Source: Trichocoleus desertorum NBK24 (lineage in GTDB: Bacteria > Cyanobacteriota > Cyanobacteriia > FACHB-46). From it: a DNA stretch of 64,000 bases. This document shows, one piece after another, positions 46,049-54,628 of this stretch. The first letter of the stretch is position 1. Each line of letters opens with the position of its first letter. Location: the NCBI RefSeq assembly GCF_030409055.1, contig NZ_CP116619.1, forward strand, positions 4,481,628 through 4,545,627, given 5' to 3'. Both the position numbers and the translations under genes were made by a program. The notes below the pieces were generated by a model. It saw only the letters and a list, made by a program, of their open reading frames with translations, did not search any database and was not told where the DNA came from.

Positions 46049-46728
46049 CCCAATCTATCTCCTAAACGTAGACGCTTCTCAATATCTCGTGCGGTCGCGC
46101 CTTCATTGAGCCAGAAGGCAGCGGCATCAATTCGATCTTGCCCGCCCAACAGGAACTTGCAGTAGGTTTCGCCCATTGAGTAGCACTGAATTTCGATGCA
46201 GCTCAGTTGCTTTTTTACCATCTCGGTAAAGAAGCCCGCAAACAAGCCTGCGTACAAGTAGCAAACTGGCTTACCCACGTCTCCTAAGGAACGAGCTACG
46301 GCTGAGTCAAACAGGTTGATGAACATGAATCCCTGCTTGCGATCGCCCAAGTCTACTTCCCAACGCCCCCAGCCCTGAGAGGTAAAGGGCCACCACCAAG
46401 TTTCTAGGAGGAACAATAAATTAGTTTGGCGCATATTGCGTTCAAACTCTTTTTCAAACCATTTTTCAAAGAAGAAAGAGTCTTTCTGCCCCCATTCACA
46501 GCCAATGGTGTACATGATGGCAGCAGAAGCATCACCGACTTCTTCTTCGAGACCTTCGACTAAGCCAATGATAAAGTCTTCACTGGTCAGGACATTTTGG
46601 CTACCGTTCCAATCGACAATCGTGCCGCGATCAGGATCGAACTGAAAGAAATCTTTGAAGCCGTAGTGATTATGCTTCTTAGCAATCTTGTTTTTAAGGG
46701 CTTGGGAGCTGTTAGCTGCGATCACCAT
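46045..46728 (-). CDS. V4R-domain protein 1 (PSII-assembly cluster)
   Basis: A 227-residue protein whose C-terminal half is a V4R domain: GKPVCYLYAGLFAGFFTEMV, then SCIEIQCYSMGETYCKFLLG. It corresponds in neighbourhood to Synechocystis Slr0144. Trp-rich LLETWWWPFTSQGWGRWEVD in the middle is striking and may contact chlorophyll or lipid. It is the first gene of the second half of the cluster, and a 469-base spacer upstream should hold its promoter. It overlaps the next gene by four bases. Confidence 0.82.
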   Translation of the reverse strand: MVIAANSSQALKNKIAKKHNHYGFKDFFQFDPDRGTIVDWNGSQNVLTSEDFIIGLVEGLEEEVGDASAAIMYTIGCEWGQKDSFFFEKWFEKEFERNMRQTNLLFLLETWWWPFTSQGWGRWEVDLGDRKQGFMFINLFDSAVARSLGDVGKPVCYLYAGLFAGFFTEMVKKQLSCIEIQCYSMGETYCKFLLGGQDRIDAAAFWLNEGATARDIEKRLRLGDRLG

Positions 46729-47197
46729 AGGATGCTCTTGACAAACTGCAAATGGACTGAAATGGAAACAAACGTAAAAGTTTTAATTTGCTCTCTCGAT
46801 CAGCTCACTGACACGCAAAAATGGCTAGAGCAATGCGGCAGGCTGATATTCAACAAAACTGCGTTCCTATTTTAAGGGGTTGGGAAACTAGAGGCTGTCG
46901 GGTCTTTACAATGCTTAGCCTGTCGGTTTTACCTACAGTCAGCTTGCATCTGAAATGGTCTGAAATGGTTGGCGCAAATTCCAGCTTCCCCTAATGATTC
47001 AATATTCCCTAAATGTTATGGATCTAACAGCTACAAAGCTAACTGCTGTTAGTAGAGCCTTAAAGAAAGTAGAGCATTCAGGAAATTAAACTTGGTTGAA
47101 AAAATTGAAATTTTACGATTTGTTTTATTAGTCTTCTATGCCTTATAGAATCTTAACGGTTTTCAGCTATTTACTGTCTAACGGTCTAACCGTCTAA
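46729..47197. other. A/T-rich spacer splitting the V4R cluster
   Basis: A 469-base spacer with no convincing gene. It is A/T-rich from 47020 to 47160. It should contain the promoter of the V4R-kinase half on the minus strand. At the 47176-47198 end lies a three-fold GTCTAAC repeat. No tRNA or U-run terminator was found. Confidence 0.4.
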
Positions 47198-47198
47198 C
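47176..47198. repeat. Three GTCTAAC units at 8-bp spacing
   Basis: GTCTAAC occurs at 47176, 47184 and 47192, and the central units also form the inverted repeat ACGGT-CTA-ACCGT (47181-47193). It touches the stop codon of the phycobiliprotein-like gene. It could be a regulator-binding site or a small hairpin at the transcript end. Confidence 0.6.
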
Positions 47199-47680
47199 TA
47201 AGAATTTGGTGCTCCTCCTAGTAGAGCGCGATTTAACTCTAGGATGGGGCAAAACAAACGGGCTTCTGGAGGAGTTAAGTGTTGCTGCACTACATCTTGC
47301 ATGATTCGGTAGGTGACATCACAACTTCGTTGGGCTCCAAATGCTTTCATCACCGTTTGCATCCAGTACAGCAGGCGATCGCGCAACCAATCGGCATCAT
47401 TGAGCAGCATCGCGATCGCGGAATAGCGCAAGACTCGGATGGTATCTCGCCGCCATTTTCCGGTCACATCTTCAGCGCCATTCTGCAACAAAGTTGGGTC
47501 GAGCGATCGCATCTTAGCTTGCACTTGCTGAACAATGGTGGCCTCAGCCACTTGGAGTCTGGCATAAGCACTCAGTCGTAGATTAAAGGACTGGAGATAG
47601 TCACTCATGAACTGTAACTCCTCATCCGTGGCATAGCGCCCATCCGCGACTTGGCTCAAATACTTGATTTGACTCAGCAT
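47198..47680 (-). CDS. Phycobiliprotein-fold-like protein without bilin cysteine (2)
   Basis: A 160-residue helical protein, paralogous to 45169-45639 (shared VLRY-A-AMLLND---RLLYW). Aligned by eye to allophycocyanin, WRRDTIRVLRYSAIAMLLND covers the chromophore helix: Trp replaces the bilin Cys, but the R-D pair that normally contacts the bilin is kept. In position it corresponds to the Slr0149-type gene after the ferredoxin. It lies 14 bases after the ferredoxin gene and ends the first half-cluster. Confidence 0.65.
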   Translation of the reverse strand: MLSQIKYLSQVADGRYATDEELQFMSDYLQSFNLRLSAYARLQVAEATIVQQVQAKMRSLDPTLLQNGAEDVTGKWRRDTIRVLRYSAIAMLLNDADWLRDRLLYWMQTVMKAFGAQRSCDVTYRIMQDVVQQHLTPPEARLFCPILELNRALLGGAPNS

Positions 47681-47694
47681 GTAGTTAATTACTC

Positions 47695-48177
47695 TTAAAC
47701 ATCAGTGGTATGGGGAAAGTATTCCCCGACTTTGAAACTCGTGTCTTCCAATTGCTTCAACATCGAACGAGTAATCAATTTTCCAACTTCAACCAGCACT
47801 TGCCCGGTAATTGGGTGGAGTAAATCTTGCTCGGCGCGCCGCCCAATTAACGCCTCAATATCTTGTAGCGAATTAATATACATACCAGGCGGTAGTTCTA
47901 CCACCACACCATTGCCCAAAACTCGCGATTGGCACGCAAGGCGCGAGTTGGGTTTGCAGGTAGTAATGATTTCTAAAGTCCGTTGTTCCCGACGGTTCAT
48001 GGGGGAGAGGGAGTCCATCCCCTGACTCACATAAACGTGACAGGTGGCACACATGCCACGACCACCACACTCTTTGAGTACGTCTAAGTCTTTGTTAATC
48101 AGAATTGAGAGCAGACTACCGTTGGTTTCAACAGAGGTTTGTTGAGCGATCGGTTCTAGTCTGACAATTTTGGCCAT
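47695..48177 (-). CDS. [2Fe-2S] ferredoxin with C-terminal extension
   Basis: A 160-residue electron carrier. The cluster ligands are Cys37, Cys43, Cys46 and Cys82 (ECGGRGMCATCHVYV, RLACQS): C-x5-C-x2-C spacing as in adrenodoxin-type, not plant-type, ferredoxins. About 65 residues beyond the ferredoxin fold (YINSLQDIEALIGRRAEQDL onward) form a helical extension that may be the docking part. It corresponds to Slr0148 of the PSII-assembly operon. I chose ATG 48177; a longer upstream frame is artefactual because it runs into the preceding gene. Confidence 0.88.
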   Translation of the reverse strand: MAKIVRLEPIAQQTSVETNGSLLSILINKDLDVLKECGGRGMCATCHVYVSQGMDSLSPMNRREQRTLEIITTCKPNSRLACQSRVLGNGVVVELPPGMYINSLQDIEALIGRRAEQDLLHPITGQVLVEVGKLITRSMLKQLEDTSFKVGEYFPHTTDV

Positions 48178-48206
48178 ATTTTTAACACCGAATGCTGTAG
48201 AAAAAC

Positions 48207-49202
48207 TTATGGAGATTGCTGTAATAAGATTTGTTTTTGGCGATCGCTGAGGGCTCTTTGTTCCACGATGGTCGGGAAATCCCGAATGACTTGCGAGCAC
48301 CGCTTGATAAAGGCCATCACCCATTGCTGAATCCACTGTTGCTGCTCAGCCGTAATGAGTTGGTTGGTGCCCTGAGCTAACGGACTTGAGAAGTTGAGGT
48401 GAGCAGAGCGGTCAACCTGGAAGTTGTGCAACCAGTCAAGATCGGGGCGGCTCGATTTCCAATAGTTAGTGATCACTGCCGTACCCAGATACTGAGTTGT
48501 GAAGTGGCTGAGGTGGTTGAGCGTTGCTAGCAGTTCTTTGAGATCCACCGAAGCATTCACTTCTGATGGCGGTGACGGCGTGGGCTTGGGTTCAGGCGGG
48601 GCCGCTGTTGGTGGTGATTCTACTTTGACAGCAGGGTTTGCTGGAGATGGAGTAGGAGAGATCTGCGCTCCATTGGGGGTGGCGGTTGGCTCCGCATCGG
48701 AGGTTGGGGGGTTGGTAAGAGCAGACGAACCACTCCTAAAGGCATGAGAGCCTGTCGCTAAGGTAGAGTCGAGGGTGCTAGTGGGATTGCCGTCTATCCG
48801 CTGCTTCCAGTAATTTTGCCCTGATATTGTGACATCACTGGCTAATAGTCGGAAGGTCGCGATCGCTGTGGTGATGTCTTCTTGCAAAGCGGCTTTGAGT
48901 TGAACGATCGCTTCTGAGTAGTCGGCATAAACTAATTGCGCCCGTGCTAAAACGAGCAAGATAATGCCGTGATCGAGTTTATAAATGTAAACTTGGTGCC
49001 CCGTGAATTGAAACACAAACGATTCAAATCCATCTGGGGTCGTTTCAACGACTTGCCGAATTCCTTGAGCCAGTGCTTCTTTTTGTTGAAAGTTCAACGT
49101 TTGATCGACACCGCAAAAGTAAGGGCGCGATCGCCCATCCATTAGGGCAACACCCGCAATTCCTGGTAAATTCAGAAAGTCCCGGACAACCTCCCGCTTC
49201 AT
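48207..49202 (-). CDS. Roadblock/LC7-like protein with proline-rich linker
   Basis: A 331-residue protein in three parts. 1-110 looks like a roadblock/LC7 domain (FLNLPGIAGVALMDGRSRPY, QVYIYKLDHGIILLVLARA), a fold used as a platform for small GTPases or kinases. 140-220 is a Pro/Thr/Ser-rich linker. 220-331 is helical, ending in LSDRQKQILLQ. It leads the V4R/ferredoxin cluster with a 29-base gap to the ferredoxin. It is divergent from rbcR. The link to PSII assembly is from context only. Confidence 0.7.
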   Translation of the reverse strand: MKREVVRDFLNLPGIAGVALMDGRSRPYFCGVDQTLNFQQKEALAQGIRQVVETTPDGFESFVFQFTGHQVYIYKLDHGIILLVLARAQLVYADYSEAIVQLKAALQEDITTAIATFRLLASDVTISGQNYWKQRIDGNPTSTLDSTLATGSHAFRSGSSALTNPPTSDAEPTATPNGAQISPTPSPANPAVKVESPPTAAPPEPKPTPSPPSEVNASVDLKELLATLNHLSHFTTQYLGTAVITNYWKSSRPDLDWLHNFQVDRSAHLNFSSPLAQGTNQLITAEQQQWIQQWVMAFIKRCSQVIRDFPTIVEQRALSDRQKQILLQQSP

Positions 49203-49449
49203 AGGTGCTCTAAACGCTAAGTTTCATTTATTTTCGATTTCGCTGCAATGGATTCGGTTCAATTTATGCCACAAAGTAGTGTGGGGAGGAAATTTGGTTT
49301 TTGATTGCCTAACTAGCATCATCCTAGAATCCATACAATACATGCACCCACTATCCCAAATTTCACATTTCCCTAAATTCTGTAAATTCTGTTAATTTCT
49401 GTTCATTGACTTGGTGCTACTAGGCTCCTTTTTCGCAGGTTTAGCCGTT

Positions 49450-50457
49450 ATGTCTGACCTTCCTTTTACCTTGGATCAACTCCGTATTCTCAAAGCGATC
49501 GCCGCTGAGGGAAGCTTTAAGCGGGCCGCTGACAGTTTATATGTCTCCCAACCTGCTGTCAGTTTGCAAGTACAGAATCTAGAGCGGCAACTCGACGTGC
49601 CGTTGTTCGATCGCGGTGGCCGTCGGGCGCAATTGACTGAAGCAGGTCACCTACTCCTCAGTTATGGGGAAAAGATCTTAACTCTATGTCAAGAAACCTG
49701 TCGCGCGATCGAAGATCTGCAAAATCTCCAAGGTGGCACCCTAATTATTGGAGCGAGTCAGACAACCGGAACCTACCTACTTCCCCGGATGATTGGTCTG
49801 TTTCGGCAGCAGTATCCTGATGTCTCGGTGCAGTTGCACGTTCACTCCACCCGTCGTACGTCCTGGAGTGTAGCAAATGGGCAAATCGACCTAGCGATCA
49901 TTGGTGGCGAGGTTCCTCCCGAACTACAGGACTCATTAGAGATTATTCCCTACGCTGAAGATGAACTCGCACTCATCTTACCTGTGTTTCATCCTTTTGC
50001 TAGGGTTAGCACGATTCAAAAAGAAGACCTTTATAAACTGCAATTTATTGCGCTGGACTCGCAGTCCACCATTCGTAAGGTAATCGATCAAGTTCTAACT
50101 CGATGCGGAATTGAAACTCGTCGCCTCAAGATCGAGATGGAGCTGAATTCTATTGAAGCAATCAAAAATGCGGTGCAGTCGGGCTTAGGCGCTGCCTTCG
50201 TCTCTGTTTCTGCCATTGAGAAGGAGCTGCAAATGGGAGTCTTGCACCGGGCCAGAATTGATGAAGTGGTGGTGCAGCGGATGCTCTCTGTGATTCTCAA
50301 TCCCAATCGTTACCGCTCGAAAGCTGCTGAAGCGTTTCTAAATGAGGTTTTGCCTCGCTTCAGCAATCCGACTCAGGCGATGAAGCAGCATGATAGTGAA
50401 TTACTAGAATCACCCGCTTTGACAGCTGTGGTTCCTAGCTCTAGCGGTATGGACTAG
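49450..50457 (+). CDS. rbcR: LysR-type regulator RbcR (Ycf30-type)
   Basis: A 335-residue LysR regulator. The winged HTH spans [20 protein letters not shown] and [20 protein letters not shown]; the effector domain has [20 protein letters not shown] and [13 protein letters not shown]. It matches the RbcR/Ycf30 group that activates RuBisCO operon transcription in cyanobacteria and plastids and senses carbon-fixation metabolites. ATG 49450 opens [11 protein letters not shown] as in that group; an earlier TTG-initiated form is unlikely. It is divergent from the roadblock-like gene, with about 250 bases of spacer. Confidence 0.9.
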   Translation: MSDLPFTLDQLRILKAIAAEGSFKRAADSLYVSQPAVSLQVQNLERQLDVPLFDRGGRRAQLTEAGHLLLSYGEKILTLCQETCRAIEDLQNLQGGTLIIGASQTTGTYLLPRMIGLFRQQYPDVSVQLHVHSTRRTSWSVANGQIDLAIIGGEVPPELQDSLEIIPYAEDELALILPVFHPFARVSTIQKEDLYKLQFIALDSQSTIRKVIDQVLTRCGIETRRLKIEMELNSIEAIKNAVQSGLGAAFVSVSAIEKELQMGVLHRARIDEVVVQRMLSVILNPNRYRSKAAEAFLNEVLPRFSNPTQAMKQHDSELLESPALTAVVPSSSGMD

Positions 50458-50488
50458 CCCAATTGCCATCACCTGACTGACTAAGCTC

Positions 50489-51913
50489 ATGGATCTTTAC
50501 TGCACCCGTCCAGGCTGTCCCAGACCGCAAAACTCATGTCCCGATCTAGATAACACTCAAATCTTAAAAACAGTGGCGCAGAAATATTGCACCACCTGTG
50601 GCATGTCCTTAATTTTAATTGGTCGCTACTTGCCCCTAAAGCTGTTGGGTAAAGGTGGCTTTGGGGCCGCATTCCTGGCCCGCGATCGCTATACTCCAGC
50701 GATGCGGCAATGTGTGGTAAAGCAATTTCAACCTTCTGGCGATCTCAATCCTGAGCAGATAGAAGTTGCTAAAAATCTGTTTGAGCGTGAAGCAGAAGTT
50801 TTAGAACAACTGGGCAATAACCACCCCCAAATTCCTGACTTATTTGCGTTTTTCTCTTTGACGGTGCCGAGCCGCACTGCGAACAAGCAAGACGAGTTTT
50901 TCTACTTGGTGCAGGAGTTTATTGACGGCCAAACCATGGAGGAGGAGCTAGCTCAAAAAGGACAGCTCTCTCCAGATGAGGTGGCGGAAGTTTTGGTTGA
51001 AGTGCTGAAGATTTTGCGGTTTGTGCATGACAACCATTCGATTCATCGCGACATTAAACCCTCTAACATCATGCGGCACCGAAATGGCCGCATTTACTTG
51101 CTAGATTTTGGTGCAGTTAAAAAGGCCGCAGGCGCTGCTGCAAAAACATCGACAGGGATCTACTCCACTGGATATGCTCCACCCGAACAAACTTCTGGTG
51201 GCCAGGTCTACCCTGCTACAGACTTATACGCCCTTGCTGTCACTTGCCTTCATCTACTCACTGGAAAAGAACCCGCCGAGCTCTTGGATTCCTATAGTAA
51301 TTCTTGGAATTGGCGATCGCAGGTAACAGTAAGCGATCGCTTGGCTGCGGTTTTAGATCGGATGCTTTTATCGGCACCTAGTCAGCGCTTTCAGTCTGTG
51401 GCCGAAGTCACAGCAGCGCTAGCGCCCAAGCCTACTCCATCTGTTTCCCCGCCCCTTTCTGTTTCGCCCGCTGCTTCGGTAACTCCCCCTCCGCCTGTCC
51501 CAGTTCTGCCTCCGCCTGTTCCCGTTCCTGTCACTCCACCTGCCCCTCCTGCTGTAGTTCGTCCGCAATTCTCCACCCTAGAGCTAATTGGTGGTGCGGC
51601 GTTTACAGGATTTGAGGGCGGGCTGATTGCGATCGCCTTAACGAGCCTCTTGCAACCGATCTGGCTGGGAGCGGGTGTTTCGCTCTTGGTCCTGAGTGCT
51701 TTAGTGTTGGCTCAGGCTCGTCGGGTGATTGAAAAGGTGGATCTGGTGATTATTACCGGAATCACGTTAGGGCTAATGTATCTGCTTAGAGGTTTCTGGA
51801 GTCTCGCTTTTGTCCCTAATGTTTTGATTGTGGCAACTTTTGCGGGACTGATTGCGATCGCTGTGGCTGTTCTATTTCGTCTGGTTTACACCCTATTGTC
51901 TCGTTTTCTGTAG
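50489..51913 (+). CDS. Ser/Thr protein kinase with zinc ribbon and C-terminal membrane domain (SpkB-type)
   Basis: A 474-residue protein. An N-terminal cysteine motif (C5, C10, C17, C34, C37; YCTRPGCPRPQ...YCTTCG) is like that of SpkB. Kinase at 45-310: GKGGFGAAF, VVKQF (Lys78), IHRDIKPSN (186-188) and LLDFGAVK (206-208). About 313-362 is a Pro/Val-rich linker. About 365-474 has three to four membrane helices. It starts a three-gene run with two anchored binding proteins (9 and 6 bases apart), implying an extracytoplasmic sensing role. ATG 50489, 31 bases after rbcR. Confidence 0.9.
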   Translation: MDLYCTRPGCPRPQNSCPDLDNTQILKTVAQKYCTTCGMSLILIGRYLPLKLLGKGGFGAAFLARDRYTPAMRQCVVKQFQPSGDLNPEQIEVAKNLFEREAEVLEQLGNNHPQIPDLFAFFSLTVPSRTANKQDEFFYLVQEFIDGQTMEEELAQKGQLSPDEVAEVLVEVLKILRFVHDNHSIHRDIKPSNIMRHRNGRIYLLDFGAVKKAAGAAAKTSTGIYSTGYAPPEQTSGGQVYPATDLYALAVTCLHLLTGKEPAELLDSYSNSWNWRSQVTVSDRLAAVLDRMLLSAPSQRFQSVAEVTAALAPKPTPSVSPPLSVSPAASVTPPPPVPVLPPPVPVPVTPPAPPAVVRPQFSTLELIGGAAFTGFEGGLIAIALTSLLQPIWLGAGVSLLVLSALVLAQARRVIEKVDLVIITGITLGLMYLLRGFWSLAFVPNVLIVATFAGLIAIAVAVLFRLVYTLLSRFL

Positions 51914-51922
51914 GCAGGATTC

Positions 51923-52999
51923 ATGGCTCAGAAAAATGAAACGGCTACGCTCGTCTTGGCGCTTTTAATTACTCTGGGGCTGGTGGGTGGAGGGACTCTA
52001 TGGCTGATGAAGCGCTCTGGTTCTTCCCTGGGCGGATTGCTCCAGCCAACGCCGCAAAATAGTTCTAACTCGCGGAGCAACTTGCCACCTGCCGTTGCTA
52101 GCCAACCAGGGTCTCAGTTGCAAGGGTTTGCAGATGTCAAAGATGTTCCTTCAGGAGCTTTTAAGTATGGTGGTAGCACTTCTTGGGCTCCGTTGCGCTT
52201 AACCGTTGACTCCGCAGTTCAGGCAGCCAAACCAGAATTTCAATTGCGCTACATAGGGCCTGACTCAGGTTCGGCTAGTTCTGGCAGTGGGATTCGGATG
52301 CTGATCAACGATCGCTTAGCTTTTGCTCAGTCTTCTCGACCCATTTTAGAGTCAGAGTCGAGTAAGGCAGCGCAACAAGGGAAAGAACTCAAACAGATTC
52401 CAGTGGCGATCGATGGAATTGCTGTTGCGGTTAATCCGGGGCTGAATTTGCCAGGATTGACATTGGCACAACTGAAAGCCATTTACACAGGCCAAATTAC
52501 GAACTGGAATCAAGTGGGAGGGCCTGATCTTAGGATTACACCTTACACCCGTCCTACAAATTCTGGCGGTACAGTTGAACTCTTTTTAGAAGATGTGTTG
52601 GAAGGGCAAACGTTTGGCCCTACTGTAGAATTTGTGGCGACCACCACACAAGCGATTCGCAAGTTGGCAGAAGATCCGGGTGGAGTTTACTTTGCTTCAG
52701 CGCCTGAAGTCGTGCCCCAATGTACGATTAAGCCTTTGCCTCTATCTCAGCAAGGCAGTACTTTTGTCGCTCCCTACCAAGAGCCGTTAGTTGCTCCCTC
52801 TCAATGTCCTGCTCAGCGAAATCGGCTGAACACGGACGAGTTTCAGCAAGGACAGTATCCTTTAATACGAAATTTGTACGTGGTGATTCAACAAAATGGT
52901 CAAGCTGAGGAGCAAGCAGGCGAAGCTTACGCTAATTTTTTGTTGACAGAAGAAGGCCAGACTTTAATTGCTAAAGCAGGTTTTGTCAGAATTCGTTGA
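51923..52999 (+). CDS. Membrane-anchored PstS-like substrate-binding protein
   Basis: A 358-residue protein. It opens KNETATLVLALLITLGLVGG (TM anchor, no lipobox), then a Ser/Gln linker, then a PstS/SphX-type phosphate-binding fold (YGGSTSWAPLRL, RLAFAQSSRP, IDGIAVAVNPGL, LKAIYTGQITNWNQVGG, YTRPTNSGGTVELF). No ABC permease or ATPase is nearby; instead it sits between a Ser/Thr kinase and a second anchored binding protein. A sensor role is therefore more likely than transport. Its N-terminal anchor is paralogous to that of the next gene. Confidence 0.8.
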   Translation: MAQKNETATLVLALLITLGLVGGGTLWLMKRSGSSLGGLLQPTPQNSSNSRSNLPPAVASQPGSQLQGFADVKDVPSGAFKYGGSTSWAPLRLTVDSAVQAAKPEFQLRYIGPDSGSASSGSGIRMLINDRLAFAQSSRPILESESSKAAQQGKELKQIPVAIDGIAVAVNPGLNLPGLTLAQLKAIYTGQITNWNQVGGPDLRITPYTRPTNSGGTVELFLEDVLEGQTFGPTVEFVATTTQAIRKLAEDPGGVYFASAPEVVPQCTIKPLPLSQQGSTFVAPYQEPLVAPSQCPAQRNRLNTDEFQQGQYPLIRNLYVVIQQNGQAEEQAGEAYANFLLTEEGQTLIAKAGFVRIR

Positions 53000-53005
53000 G
53001 CCGCT

Positions 53006-54448
53006 ATGTCTCCTAAAAATGAAACGACCGTTCTTGCCGTCTCGTTGCTAATTACCCTAGGTCTTCTGGGTGCTGGTGCTTGGTGGCTGACGCATCGCAC
53101 ACCTGGTTCGGGGATTGGGACTTTGTTGGGTTCTCCAGGTGACGGGGTTGCTAATCCTGATCCGTCTGTCCCAGGGGCAGCGCAAATTAGCTTCGGTGAA
53201 CAATCTCTAACGGGTGGGACGCTTAGCTCTAGCAAGCAACAAGGCATGAAAGCCTTAGCTCAGGAAAGCTATGACCAAGCCGTTGCTAATTTTACGGCAG
53301 CTTTACAAGAGCAGCGCAATGACCCAGAGACTTTGATTTTTCTCAATAATGCTCGGATTGGTCAGCGAAAAAGTTATGCGATCGCGGTTGTGGCACCCGT
53401 TAAGACTGACTTGAACGGAGCATTGGAACTTTTTCGGGGGGTGGCTCAAGCCCAAAGCGAAATCAATCAGGCTGGAGGCATTAATGGTGCTTTCCTCAGA
53501 GTGGCGATCGCTAATGATGATAACGATCCAGATACCGCTAAACGACTCGCTGCTACCTTGGTTGAAAACCAGCAAATCTTAGGTGTGGTCGGTCATTACT
53601 CTAGTGATGTGACCTTAGCCACTAAGCCAGTGTATGCAGATGGAGAGCTAGTGGCAATTTCTCCGGTCAGTACTTCGGTGGAGCTATCAGCTTCAGGAGG
53701 CCAGCCAGCAGGTTCCCCCCACTATGTTTTCCGCACTGTTCCCAGCGATTATGTAGCGGCTAGAGCCTTAGCTGACTACATGCTGACGAAGTTGCAGAAG
53801 CAAAATGCTGTGGTTTTCTTCAACTCGCAAAGCAATTACAGTAAATCGCTGAAGTCCGAATTTGTCAGTTCAGTTCTGACAAGGGGTGGGCAAGTGGTAG
53901 CTGAATTTGATTTGTCTGACCCCAGCTTTAGTGCTGCTAAGAGCATTGAGCAAGCGCTGAAGCAAAATGCTGAAGTGTTGATGTTGGCAGCGAACACGAG
54001 TAGTTTAGACAGGGCTTTGCAAGTGGTGCAACTCAATCGCCAACGCCTGAGTCTTTTAGGCGGCGACGATGTTTACACACCCAAAACTTTAGAAATAGGC
54101 GGTGATGCTGCGGTTGGCATGGTCTTATCTGTGCCCTGGCATATTGATGGCGATCCCACGGCTAAATTTCCTAGCCAATCTCGACAACTGTGGGGCGGAG
54201 ATGTCAACTGGCGAACCGCTCTCGCTTATGATGCGACTCAAGCACTTATCGCAGGTTTGCAGCGCAATTCTACTCGCGCAGGTGTTCAGCAAACTCTATC
54301 TAGCTCAGATTTTTCAACCACGGGTGCGTCTGGAACCATCCGCTTTTTGCCATCCGGCGATCGCAACGCTTCTGTCCAATTGGTGAGGGTTGTACCAGGA
54401 CAGCGATCGGGAACTGGATACGATTTTGTGCCCGTACCATTACAATAA
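53006..54448 (+). CDS. Membrane-anchored LivJ-like substrate-binding protein
   Basis: A 480-residue protein. Its first 35 residues (KNETTVLAVSLLITLGLLGA) duplicate the anchor of the preceding gene. About 75-115 is one TPR-like hairpin (ALAQESYDQAVANFTAALQE). About 122-480 is a type-1 periplasmic-binding (LivJ/amide) fold: YAIAVVAPVKTDLNG, INQAGGINGAFLRVAIANDD, VVGHYSSDVTLATKPVYADG. No transporter genes accompany it. It is the last gene of the kinase run, six bases after the PstS-like gene. Confidence 0.8.
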   Translation: MSPKNETTVLAVSLLITLGLLGAGAWWLTHRTPGSGIGTLLGSPGDGVANPDPSVPGAAQISFGEQSLTGGTLSSSKQQGMKALAQESYDQAVANFTAALQEQRNDPETLIFLNNARIGQRKSYAIAVVAPVKTDLNGALELFRGVAQAQSEINQAGGINGAFLRVAIANDDNDPDTAKRLAATLVENQQILGVVGHYSSDVTLATKPVYADGELVAISPVSTSVELSASGGQPAGSPHYVFRTVPSDYVAARALADYMLTKLQKQNAVVFFNSQSNYSKSLKSEFVSSVLTRGGQVVAEFDLSDPSFSAAKSIEQALKQNAEVLMLAANTSSLDRALQVVQLNRQRLSLLGGDDVYTPKTLEIGGDAAVGMVLSVPWHIDGDPTAKFPSQSRQLWGGDVNWRTALAYDATQALIAGLQRNSTRAGVQQTLSSSDFSTTGASGTIRFLPSGDRNASVQLVRVVPGQRSGTGYDFVPVPLQ

Positions 54449-54628
54449 TTTTCCTTAGAGCAATTCGTTAATTGGGTTTTTGGCTATAACTTAATAAAGA
54501 CAACTGGGCTTTTACTGATATTTTTTGATTGCAAATAAACTACTCTTGTTGGCAGCAGGTCTTTAAAGTTAGAAAACAAAATTCACTTTTTGATAATTAA
54601 CTTAGTGAAGGACGTTAGATATTCTTGA

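Noticed and set aside
48178-48336. Long N-terminal extension of the ferredoxin
   Set aside because: It reads into the preceding roadblock-like gene; ferredoxin homology begins at ATG 48177.
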